Shown: piece after piece, positions 25,887 to 33,998 of the stretch
Position numbering within the stretch: position 1 is the first letter of the stretch
Layout: each line of letters begins with the position of its first letter
NCBI GenBank assembly: GCA_015228935.1
Contig: JADGCO010000042.1
Span: 1 to 36,188, forward strand
DNA length: 36,188 nt
Origin: Magnetococcales bacterium
GTDB lineage: Bacteria; Pseudomonadota; Magnetococcia; Magnetococcales; DC0425bin3
Reading direction: 5' to 3'
Program-made: the position numbers and the translations under genes
Notes under the pieces: generated by a model
What the model saw: the letters and a program-made list of their open reading frames with translations, nothing else
Told to the model about the DNA's origin: nothing
Database searches by the model: none

Positions 25887-27395
25887 TTACGTTCTCCCTT
25901 CTTCGCGGATCACTGCGGCGATGTCGTCTTCGGTCACCAGTACACCATGCAGGCGTACAATTGGTTCACCACTTAGTCGGACCAGCATGTCCCCGATTCC
26001 GGTAAGGCGCTCTGCACCAACTTCATCCAAGATAATTTTGGATTCCGTGGATTTCTGTACTGTCAGGGCAATACGTGATGGAATGTTGGAGCGAAGCAAG
26101 CCGTTCAGGGTACGGGCATCGGGACGCTGGGTGGCTATGATCAAATGAATACCTGTGGCACGCGCTTTCTGCGCCAAACGGATCAGGTGTTCCTCGGCCT
26201 CGGGAACCTGCATCACCAAGTCTGCAAGTTCTTCCACAAAAACAACGATGTATGGAAGCATTACCAGCCCCTTTCGACGTCCTTCCGAAAGATCTCGTAC
26301 TCCAGCATTCTCCAGCGCGGTAGTGCGTGCATCCATTTCTTCGGTCAGCGTGCCCAATCGAATACGGGCATCCACAACGTCGGTGATCACATCAATCCGT
26401 CTGGAATGCACCTTGGCGTATGGCGCAAATTCAACCTTTTTAGGATCTATGAGTACCAGATCCAATCGATTATTGGGCACGCCAACCAGGAGCGAGATGA
26501 GTAGAGAGTGCAAACAAATGCTTTTTCCACTGCCTGTTGTTCCACCAACAAGCAGATGGGGTTGGCGGGTAAGATCAAACGACACTGGTTCACCAGTCAC
26601 GCTTACGCCTGGCCAAAGGGGTAAGCCAGCGGACTCAGGAACATCTTTCGCAACCCATCCCATCAATTCCCGGCAGGGAACGGCATTCCAGGTACTGCGT
26701 GGACGAGGCACATCCAAACCAATAATTTTTGGCTTGCCAGTCTCGGCCAGGAAGACCCCCTGCTTCTGGAGGCCCAATGCGAAGGTGATCTTATCCAGTC
26801 CGCGCCGGACTCGATCCAGGTGGTTAGGGTATTCCAAACGAACCTGATAGCGGGTGATCCGTGGTCCGTCCTGAGTTGAAATGATTTCTCCCTGAACACC
26901 GATCTCGCCCAAGGCATCGATCAGGAGAAGGGCAAAGTCAGCTCCACTATTCTCCGTCTCTCGTCCCAGTCCCGCGCACAATTCCTGGTAAAGAAACTGG
27001 TGAAAATCATGGCTTTCACGCCATCCGCGCCGAAATTCCCTTAGCCCCCGGCGGACATGGCGTTGTAAATGGGTACGGAAAGCAGCATCATCGGCGAACA
27101 AATCCTGATTGGCATGTATACTCAGAAGGCCACAAATTGCGTCGGTGTAGTCCTGTTGTTGCCCGGTGGCACTTCGACCCTGGTTCCGCCCAGTAACCTG
27201 TTCCAGATGATATTCCGATCCCTTTTCCTTTTCGAGTACTCGATCCAACTCCTCATCTGGAGGGGTTTGGATCTTGAGCGAATGAGCCAGTGCCAATCGC
27301 ATCACTGTCCATTTGGGAGCTTTGACTCTGAGTCCTTTGAATAAGACATCCTTGATGGTCTTTTCGTCTTCCGAACTGGTATAGATGTCCGCCAT
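25887..27395 (-). CDS. DndE-like domain fused to FtsK/SpoIIIE translocase
   Basis: A 502-residue protein. Residues ~10-125 resemble DndE, a small nicked-DNA-binding protein of phosphorothioation systems (LRVKAPKWTVMRLALAHSL, TPPDEELDR, then DDAAFRTHLQRHVRRGL). Residues ~165-500 are FtsK-like: the GPRITRYQVRLE region, Walker A GGTTGSGKS (284-292), Walker B LVLIDPKKVEF, and GIHLIIATQRPDARTLNGLL. The FtsK gamma domain is absent, so it lacks KOPS-type orientation and is unlikely to be the cell-division FtsK. GAGGG is 6 bases before the ATG; it follows dndD by 12 bp. DndE assignment is by motif only. Confidence 0.75.
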   Translation of the reverse strand: MADIYTSSEDEKTIKDVLFKGLRVKAPKWTVMRLALAHSLKIQTPPDEELDRVLEKEKGSEYHLEQVTGRNQGRSATGQQQDYTDAICGLLSIHANQDLFADDAAFRTHLQRHVRRGLREFRRGWRESHDFHQFLYQELCAGLGRETENSGADFALLLIDALGEIGVQGEIISTQDGPRITRYQVRLEYPNHLDRVRRGLDKITFALGLQKQGVFLAETGKPKIIGLDVPRPRSTWNAVPCRELMGWVAKDVPESAGLPLWPGVSVTGEPVSFDLTRQPHLLVGGTTGSGKSICLHSLLISLLVGVPNNRLDLVLIDPKKVEFAPYAKVHSRRIDVITDVVDARIRLGTLTEEMDARTTALENAGVRDLSEGRRKGLVMLPYIVVFVEELADLVMQVPEAEEHLIRLAQKARATGIHLIIATQRPDARTLNGLLRSNIPSRIALTVQKSTESKIILDEVGAERLTGIGDMLVRLSGEPIVRLHGVLVTEDDIAAVIREEGRT

Positions 27396-27407
27396 ATCCC
27401 GCCCTCT

Positions 27408-29441
27408 TTAATCCTTGTACATGGGCCGGTTTTCCACCCGTGTCTGATCGCCATGGGGGTTGTCCAACTTGTATTCCCGATAGATATAGGAGGAAAGCAT
27501 TCGATATTTTTCCTTATCCAACTCCGAATCGGTAGGAAGCACGATGACCTGTTCCGCCACATGGGGAAAGTAGTCCCGAAGCAGGTTTTCCTGATTTTGC
27601 CGATCAATTCTGGCCAGGGGGGTATCAACGATCACTGGGACTGACTTTTCCGATACATCCTTCAACGCCCATAACAAAGCGAAGGCGACCAATTGTTTCA
27701 TTCCTGCCGACAGATTGGCTCCCCCCAATGGTTGACTTTCTCCATCCTGGTAATGAAGTCCGAAATGTTCATCCACCCGGATAGAGTGAACCAAATCGTG
27801 GCTGGTCATCAGGGTTTTGAAGTGGGCATTTATGGCAACCTCCAGAGCGTTTCGGCGACGTATTTTCAGCCCCTCCTTGTATTCCCTATACAACGCCACC
27901 AAGTCATCGGCCTTTTGGCGACGGGCATTGGATCTGTTGGCGACGGCCATCTTCTGTTCTTGCTGCCTGCTTTCATCCTGTTTACGTTCAAAATCCCTTT
28001 GGATTCTTTCGAAGTCGGCATCAAGTTTGCCAATAGTTTGATTGCACTCGTCCCTTTCCTTATGCAATCGACTCAAGGCCTCCTGCACTTGAAGATAACG
28101 CTCTCGATCCTCCTCAATAACTGTACTAATGCCATCGAGCCTTTGTTGTAGTTCAATCTCCCTTCTGGCCAAGCGGCTTGTCTCGTCCAAGCGACGAGCG
28201 TGAATGTGGAGGGATGGGGCATCAACCACTCTGATCAGCAGACGCCGCAAGGCTGATTGCCGTTCACTCGCTAACCCCAGTCCACCATGGCCTACATTAA
28301 GATCGTCCTGAAGATTGCCGGGAGCCAGGGCATCATTCAAACGCTGCCGATAGAACTGCTGCTGCTCATCACGCAAGCGAAAAGAAACCGGGGCAGGTCG
28401 GTCAAAGACCTGGAGGGGGAGATGACTTCGTAGATAATTCAACAGCTCCTTTTTTGACCATAAAGACTGGTCGTCCTCCTCCAAGCGATCCAACAACTGT
28501 TGCACCAAAGGCAAGTTGACCGCCAGTGGAGCTTCCGGAATGAACTGGTCAACGATCTCTTGGCGCAGTTCGGCCAAACGCTCTTGAACTTTTTCCAGTT
28601 CCGTCTTGTGACTGGCTTCCTCCTCCTTGGCACGAAACCCCTGCATGGTGCGCCGACGGCGTTCCAAATCAGATATCTGGTCGTTGAGCGAGTCCAGTTC
28701 GACACGGCATTCTCCTCGCCGCGCTTGTACATGGGAGAGCTGGTCCTGCAACTCCTCCATTTCTCTCTGAACGCGCTTGAACTGAATCTTTTCGGCCTCC
28801 GCCGCCCCTTCCTGAGACCATTGCCGTTTGGCTTTATCCAAATAGGTCAACAAGGAGTTGACTGGGGCGATGTTGAGAATCCCCTCCACATGCTCTTCCA
28901 TCTGTTCCCGGTTGGCCTCGGCCATAACCTGGATTTTCTCACCATCGAAGAAGAAAAATGGAAGATAGGAAGCTGGCAGACGACGTTCCAGAAATTGTTG
29001 TGCTTCTGACCCTTCCAGGGGTTCATCCAGAAAGGTCGCCCGGATGGTCAACTTCCCGTTGGGGTCGAATTCTCCTTCATCTGGATACCACTGACGACGC
29101 GCATCGACCACGCCATCGCTTTCTCGCCACTGGCTGCGAACGTAGTAACCGGCATGGTTCTTATTCTTGCTGCGGCGATTGAAGACTCCCATCCATTCCT
29201 CGCCGTGGCCAACCATGTACAATTTTGGACTCAGTTTCCGCCCTGCCTGGACTTCATTGCGCAGATCCTCAGTGGGACCGCAGAACAGCAGCTTGATGGC
29301 GTTGAGAAAGCTGGTTTTGCCGTAACCATTGCGCCCGCTGATCAGGACAATGGGGCGTTGTTGTTGATGGCCGGTCAGGTCAAAGGTAACCTGATCCTGG
29401 TAGGAGAAAAGATTGGCGATTTCAATTTCCTGAAAGACCAT
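27408..29441 (-). CDS. dndD: DNA sulfur modification protein DndD (SMC-like ATPase)
   Basis: A 677-residue Rad50/SMC-like ATPase. Walker A GRNGYGKT is at residues 36-43 followed by LLFCG, typical of DndD. Long coiled-coil arms occupy the middle; the signature LSAGMKQLVAF is at 577-587 and Walker B PVIVDTPLARID at 601-612. In Dnd systems DndD acts with DndC and DndE to place sulfur in the DNA backbone, probably by driving ATP-dependent nicking or structural change. The ATG is 3 bp after the dndC stop, with GGAGGAG inside the end of dndC. No damage is visible. Confidence 0.88.
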   Translation of the reverse strand: MVFQEIEIANLFSYQDQVTFDLTGHQQQRPIVLISGRNGYGKTSFLNAIKLLFCGPTEDLRNEVQAGRKLSPKLYMVGHGEEWMGVFNRRSKNKNHAGYYVRSQWRESDGVVDARRQWYPDEGEFDPNGKLTIRATFLDEPLEGSEAQQFLERRLPASYLPFFFFDGEKIQVMAEANREQMEEHVEGILNIAPVNSLLTYLDKAKRQWSQEGAAEAEKIQFKRVQREMEELQDQLSHVQARRGECRVELDSLNDQISDLERRRRTMQGFRAKEEEASHKTELEKVQERLAELRQEIVDQFIPEAPLAVNLPLVQQLLDRLEEDDQSLWSKKELLNYLRSHLPLQVFDRPAPVSFRLRDEQQQFYRQRLNDALAPGNLQDDLNVGHGGLGLASERQSALRRLLIRVVDAPSLHIHARRLDETSRLARREIELQQRLDGISTVIEEDRERYLQVQEALSRLHKERDECNQTIGKLDADFERIQRDFERKQDESRQQEQKMAVANRSNARRQKADDLVALYREYKEGLKIRRRNALEVAINAHFKTLMTSHDLVHSIRVDEHFGLHYQDGESQPLGGANLSAGMKQLVAFALLWALKDVSEKSVPVIVDTPLARIDRQNQENLLRDYFPHVAEQVIVLPTDSELDKEKYRMLSSYIYREYKLDNPHGDQTRVENRPMYKD

Positions 29442-29444
29442 CAG

Positions 29445-30077
29445 TCAGGTCTCCTCCACGTTGTCCATGGCCCGCTCGATAGTTTCTCGGATCGCCCGTT
29501 CGAATTCAATCTTCTTGCCATAATTGTCGAGATTTGGGTGGTACTCATAGGCCAGTCGCAAAAGGCTCTGTATCAATTCCTGGCTCAACGGGCTATCGAC
29601 GAGCAACTCCTCCAGCACATCATCCTGGGTATCTGTAGCCATGGCACCCTCCCAGCGGCTTGGGGAACGTCCAAATTTATGAGCCAGTTGCCAAAATCCT
29701 TCGTTCGGCTCGGGTCGTACCAGTTTCACGGAGATGGGAAGGTCGGAGACTTCGGCAAACGCCTGCATTCGCCGGATGGCATCAGTCAGGTATTCTTCGA
29801 TATTGGGGGCCTCGACGCGGGTATCGGTTGAAATGATGAAAACCGGTTTGGACACCCGAGATCCCAGTTCCATGAGCATGTTGTACACGAGCTGCACCAG
29901 CAGGGTCGAATCCTTGCCCCCAGAAAATGCAACCACCCAAGGCCGTTCGTCCCGGGTGTAAAGAGTGCGCAGTGCGGAAGATGTCTTTTCAGCAATACCT
30001 TCTGGTTTCAATGGGGATTCTCCGGGGGCGAACTGCATGTCCATATTGAACCTCTGCATGGTGCGTCCCACCATCAT
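29445..30077 (-). CDS. dndC: Shortened DndC-like ATP-pyrophosphatase
   Basis: The first ~130 residues match DndC: TLYTRDERPWVVAFSGGKDST (P-loop SGGKDST at 52-58), FIISTDTRVEAPNIEEYL and RPEPNEGFWQ. A short tail of about 80 residues (DSPLSQELIQSLL...RETIERAM) follows. DndC is usually ~450-550 residues and binds an Fe-S cluster via cysteines in the central part. That part is missing and this protein has no cysteine at all. The frame is intact and the stop is coupled to dndD, so it is either a decayed dndC with an in-frame deletion or a minimal derived form. Confidence 0.75.
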   Translation of the reverse strand: MMVGRTMQRFNMDMQFAPGESPLKPEGIAEKTSSALRTLYTRDERPWVVAFSGGKDSTLLVQLVYNMLMELGSRVSKPVFIISTDTRVEAPNIEEYLTDAIRRMQAFAEVSDLPISVKLVRPEPNEGFWQLAHKFGRSPSRWEGAMATDTQDDVLEELLVDSPLSQELIQSLLRLAYEYHPNLDNYGKKIEFERAIRETIERAMDNVEET

Positions 30078-30313
30078 TAGGAAGATTCGAGTGTTCCGTT
30101 GAACATCCGGTGGAGCATGGCGGGAAGCAGAGCATCCAGAGAGGTTTCGATTGGCGTCTTCTGTCGCTGGATTTCATTGGCTCGTTGAATGATTTCCAAC
30201 GCTCTTTCCTGGCGCTCCAATATTTGGCATGCGAACTGGCATGGCCAACAGCATTTCTGGTTGCAGCCTTTGCCGCATCGCGCCCTGACCCCAATGGCAC
30301 GTAGATAGGAGAT
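30077..30313 (-). pseudogene. 3' remnant of a gene, perhaps hsdS
   Basis: An open frame of 78 codons without a start ends in TAA at 30077-30079, overlapping the dndC-like ATG as TAATG. The end resembles the C-terminus of type I restriction specificity subunits (helical QERALEIIQRANEIQRQK then SLDALLPAMLHRMFNG). Upstream is a cluster of six cysteines (RCGKGCNQKCCWPCQFAC), not typical of HsdS. A frame change near 30300 is possible. The rest of the gene is absent, so it is a fragment. Confidence 0.45.
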
Positions 30314-30650
30314 TTATTTTCGTTTTCAACTGATTGTGACGTTGCTCCCCTGATGGTGCATGATTAACGCATCTCAAGTGCCAACCAAGTAGCGGCTCTC
30401 CCATGCCTCAATTGTCCCGGATTTCATGCCTCCAGTCCATGAAAATCCACATGAAACCTCCGTAATCATTCCCTGAACCGGGCCAAATGAGTTAATCGGA
30501 AGGGACAACCCACGTGAAATAGCAAGGAGCCACATCTTTGACCCGGCCAATCCCGTTCGCATGGGCTGCTGTCATCCAGGCCATCAATCCCTGGCAAAGG
30601 TCCTGATTTGCGGAACGACCGGGCAGGATAAGGGGTATGGAAACTGCCAA
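30314..30650. other. Intergenic region with a fecR fragment
   Basis: About 340 bp without an intact gene. On the minus strand, roughly 30520-30585, the frame reads MTAAHANGIGRVKDV, homologous to the signal-peptide cleavage region of the fecR gene at 23.7 kb. A stop follows shortly, and the upstream part differs. Bases 30545-30576 are identical to 23654-23685 (32 of 32). The remaining sequence (30314-30520) shows no recognisable gene or clear promoter. Confidence 0.65.
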
Positions 30651-30655
30651 CAGGG

Positions 30656-30684
30656 TTGAATTTTTTGACAGGAAGAAGGATACT
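30656..30684 (+). promoter_or_regulatory. Candidate sigma-70 promoter for the glycan membrane gene
   Basis: TTGAAT (30656-30661) and GATACT (30679-30684) are separated by 17 bp, each matching 4 of 6 consensus bases. It would start transcription about 30 bases before the ATG at 30723. Prediction only. Confidence 0.3.
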
Positions 30685-30722
30685 CCCGGCTTCGAGTCAA
30701 CCCCGCCCGTCAATGGATTGAT

Positions 30723-32330
30723 ATGTTCAGCCTGGATGCATGGACAAGCCTGGTACCCGTCATGGTGATCTTTCTTGCCGTTCGGGTGCTGCCATACTGG
30801 TCCCTGCGCCATCGCGGGTGCGATCCGTACTTTTTCCTGTTGTTTGCCGACCCTTTGCGTCCCGAGACACCACAGGACAATCCGGAGTGTGCCACTTACG
30901 CGATCCTCTTGAAAGCCGAAGCGTTGCGCAGACAGCGGCAGCGAAGGCGTCCTGGAGGTTCGGCGACGGACGTGCCCGGGTATGAGAAGGACACGCCTGG
31001 GGAGAGACTCGACACACCTGCCCTGTTGACTGGCTTGCCCTTTCTGTTGTCGTTATTGCCCCGGACATGGGTGCGGCATTCTTACTGGATGATCAATCAC
31101 CTCCTGGACCTGGTCTGCATGTCCGCCCTGTTTCTGCTTGTGACATCGGAGCTGGGCGGTGGACTCGGGCACCTTGTGGCCCTGCTTTATGCATTCAGTC
31201 CGGCGTTGAATTCAGAGTTTTGTCGCCTGACGCCGCGTGCCCTGGCGATGCCTGTGTTTTTGTTTCTGCTGGGCAACACCTTTCACTGGTTGCAGAGTGA
31301 GAGCTGGTTTTCATTCTGGGTATCTGTTGTGTTGGGTACGCTCCTTTTTTATGTTCATCACCTGACGCTGCGGGTCATTCTGTTTGTGATGCCTTTCCTG
31401 GCCATGACCCTGCACGATATCCGTTGGTTGATGCCCATTCTGGTGGTTTGTCTGGTGATGGTCGTGTTGGACCGGCGGCTGTTTTTGGCCGTATTGAATT
31501 TTTCCTGGCTGGCAGCATTTTTTCGGGGGGGCAACAGCAGGGTTCTGTATGAATCGTTGCATTTATTCCTGGCGCGATGGTCAACCTCCCGGCGGGAGAT
31601 GGGTTCCCTGCGCATGATGTTTCGTCGCTATTATCGACAGGCCAAAGTCTTGTTTCTCATGAATCCATCCGCCCTGGCCGTTGCCATTTACTTTACGGAC
31701 CGTCCACCCCATTACAGTCTGGTCCATTTCATGATTTATTGGGTGCTGGGCATCTATCTGCTGGCCGGGCTTTCGTTATTGTTTCCCGCTGTACGGCGCT
31801 GGGGAATCCGACTGGATATTGTACAATATGCGGAATGGCCTTCCTTGTTTGTCACCGTTCTTTATCTGGTCATGGGCAAGGCAGAGATGAAATACTGGTT
31901 GATTCTGGCCGTGTTTCCGCTGCTGCATCTGCTCAATTACGGTGTGCGTTTTCATTGGTTATGGCTGGCAGGGACGCGCTGGTGTGGCATGGAAACCCCG
32001 GACTTGCATCTCCTCTTGCAGCGGATTGCCGCCCTGGATCAGGCGCGTGTTCTTTGTTTTCCGACCATGCTGGCGGGCTTGACGGCCTATCGGACCGGTA
32101 AGGGAGTCTTCTGGCCTGCCGGTTCGCAGAATTCTCACGGGCTTGGATTGCCGGGATTTCCCGGATATCGTCCCACCATGGACCTGATCCGCACGGCCCA
32201 GGTGACACACCTGTTGCTTGATCAAACCTTCCATACGCTTGGCGAACTTGGTCTGGCCGAGGAGGGTGTGCTGGCACGTTCCGGACATTTCCTTCTCTAT
32301 GCATTCGACCGTGTTCAATCAGAGTTCTGA
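30723..32330 (+). CDS. Polytopic membrane protein, possibly GT-C-like
   Basis: A 535-residue inner-membrane protein with roughly 9-11 hydrophobic helices, such as VPVMVIFLAVRVLPYWSL, LLDLVCMSALFLLVTSELGG and WLMPILVVCLVMVVL. An Arg-rich cytosolic loop (EALRRQRQRRRPGG) separates helix 1 from the rest. A soluble C-terminal domain of ~110 residues follows (LLQRIAALDQARVLCFP, then THLLLDQTFHTLGE). The architecture recalls polyprenyl-linked glycosyltransferases (PMT/GT-C), where the last domain is extracytoplasmic, but no catalytic motif is clear. It is upstream of the nonulosonic-acid genes and may use their product. Not recognised with certainty. Confidence 0.65.
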   Translation: MFSLDAWTSLVPVMVIFLAVRVLPYWSLRHRGCDPYFFLLFADPLRPETPQDNPECATYAILLKAEALRRQRQRRRPGGSATDVPGYEKDTPGERLDTPALLTGLPFLLSLLPRTWVRHSYWMINHLLDLVCMSALFLLVTSELGGGLGHLVALLYAFSPALNSEFCRLTPRALAMPVFLFLLGNTFHWLQSESWFSFWVSVVLGTLLFYVHHLTLRVILFVMPFLAMTLHDIRWLMPILVVCLVMVVLDRRLFLAVLNFSWLAAFFRGGNSRVLYESLHLFLARWSTSRREMGSLRMMFRRYYRQAKVLFLMNPSALAVAIYFTDRPPHYSLVHFMIYWVLGIYLLAGLSLLFPAVRRWGIRLDIVQYAEWPSLFVTVLYLVMGKAEMKYWLILAVFPLLHLLNYGVRFHWLWLAGTRWCGMETPDLHLLLQRIAALDQARVLCFPTMLAGLTAYRTGKGVFWPAGSQNSHGLGLPGFPGYRPTMDLIRTAQVTHLLLDQTFHTLGELGLAEEGVLARSGHFLLYAFDRVQSEF

Positions 32331-32364
32331 TCCAGGGTGACGCCCGTTGCATGGGACAACAACC

Positions 32365-33984
32365 ATGAGTTCCATTTGTGTCATGATTCCCGCCATCAAG
32401 AAAAATGTCGCTTTCACCGACGATCTGGTGAAAAAGCTGGCAGGAATTCCCCTGATTCTGCGTGCCATCAACAAGGCCAAGGAACTGACCGATCCGGAAC
32501 AGGTGCATGTCGTGACCGACTCCATGGAAATCCATCTGTTGGCGCAACGTCATGCAGTGCATTCATTCCATGACAAGGATTTGGATCTGCTGCGGCCCGG
32601 ATTTCCCAGGAGCATGCGCTTTTTTTTGGGTCGCATTGCCCGACGTCACACCTGTGTGGTTTTGCTCTCGCCTTATGCCCCATTGTTGACGGCGGCCACA
32701 ATCAAACAGGCCATACAGATTTTCCAGGAAACCGGGTGCGATCTCCTGCTGCCACTCTCCATGCAGAGGTACCGGGGAGGCACGACCCATTTGCCGGATA
32801 TGCAGGAGCTGCTGCTGGCCGCCAAACAACAGCTCCTTTTTGTGGAGTCCCGGTCATTCCGGATTTTCAATCCGACCCGGATTTTGCAAAATACGCCGCA
32901 GAGTGCATGGCGCATTCAGCCCTTTTTGTTGGAAAGTGGCCTGCCGGAAATAGCCGATTTCCAGGATTGGTGGATTTGCGAAAAAATCATTCGACGCCGG
33001 CGGATTGTTTTTCGGGTCGTGGTCGATGCGACCAAGGGAACCGGACATATATTTCGGGCCATGGCCCTGGCCCACGAGATTACGGATCATGAAATCGTGT
33101 TTGTCTGTAACGACCTGCACCATGAAACAGTCAAAAAACTTGCCGGTTTCGACTATCGATTGGACGTGTTTTCCGACTCCGAAATGGTTGATTCAATCCT
33201 GCGTCTCAAGCCGGATATGGTTGTCAACGATATTCTCGATACCGATGCCGCCTATATCGACAGACTGCATCAGGCCGGGATCAAGGTGGTCAATTTCGAG
33301 GATTTGGGCAGTGGTGCCCCCCTGGCTGACCTGACGATCAATGAACTCTATGATGAACCACAAATACAGGGGCATACCATTCATTGGGGACATGGGTATT
33401 TTTTCTTGCGGGATGAATTCAACGATGCCCGACCGCATCGTTTCAGGGAGAAGGTGGAGAGCATTCTGGTCACCTTTGGTGGCACGGATCCCAATGACTT
33501 TACCCGCAAGATTTTTCATGCCATCCACCCGTACTGTCGGGAGAAGGGGATCCGTATATTCATTGTCACCGGGGCCGGTTATGGCAACATCGAGGTGTTG
33601 AACCGGGAACTGGCTGCCATGCAAAGTGCGGATGTGGTTTTCACGCATGCGACAGGCGTCATATCCCAGATCATGGAAATGACGCCCATTGCCATTTCCG
33701 CCAATGGTCGGACCGTATATGAATTGGCGCACATGCACATTCCCGCCATTGTCCTGTCGCATCATGCCCGGGAGATTACCCACCGTTTTGCCCGGGAAGA
33801 GAATGGCTTTCTCAACCAGGACATCTATCACGCCGGTTTGACCGAGCAGACCGTCCTTGCGAACCTGCAACGTCTGGTGGAGGATCACGCCTTTCGCCGG
33901 GAACTGTTTGATCGCGTGCGACGTTATAATTTCACCCGTAACAAGTCAAAAGTATTGCGGATGATCCTGAAAATATTGGAGTGA
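32365..33984 (+). CDS. NeuA-like / PseG fusion protein
   Basis: A 539-residue fusion. The N-terminal ~210 residues resemble CMP-nonulosonate cytidylyltransferase (SSICVMIPAIKKNVAF, KLAGIPLILRAINKAKEL, VHVVTDS), but the CTP-binding RxGSKR motif is replaced by IKKN, so activity may be lost. Residues ~220-539 resemble PseG, the UDP-sugar hydrolase of pseudaminic acid synthesis (VVDATKGTGHIFRAMALA with its catalytic His; TFGGTDPNDFTRKI). ATG 32365 follows a GGGA. The neuB/pseI-like gene overlaps or follows immediately. Substrate (pseudaminic, legionaminic, other) is undetermined. Confidence 0.8.
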   Translation: MSSICVMIPAIKKNVAFTDDLVKKLAGIPLILRAINKAKELTDPEQVHVVTDSMEIHLLAQRHAVHSFHDKDLDLLRPGFPRSMRFFLGRIARRHTCVVLLSPYAPLLTAATIKQAIQIFQETGCDLLLPLSMQRYRGGTTHLPDMQELLLAAKQQLLFVESRSFRIFNPTRILQNTPQSAWRIQPFLLESGLPEIADFQDWWICEKIIRRRRIVFRVVVDATKGTGHIFRAMALAHEITDHEIVFVCNDLHHETVKKLAGFDYRLDVFSDSEMVDSILRLKPDMVVNDILDTDAAYIDRLHQAGIKVVNFEDLGSGAPLADLTINELYDEPQIQGHTIHWGHGYFFLRDEFNDARPHRFREKVESILVTFGGTDPNDFTRKIFHAIHPYCREKGIRIFIVTGAGYGNIEVLNRELAAMQSADVVFTHATGVISQIMEMTPIAISANGRTVYELAHMHIPAIVLSHHAREITHRFAREENGFLNQDIYHAGLTEQTVLANLQRLVEDHAFRRELFDRVRRYNFTRNKSKVLRMILKILE

Positions 33985-33998
33985 GGGGAATGTCAGCC

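Noticed and set aside
25887-27395. Cell-division FtsK
   Set aside because: No membrane helices, no gamma domain, and the genomic setting is a defence island.
30374-30562. Small open frame in the 30.4 kb intergenic region
   Set aside because: No motif, no ribosome site, and it overlaps the fecR fragment in another frame.
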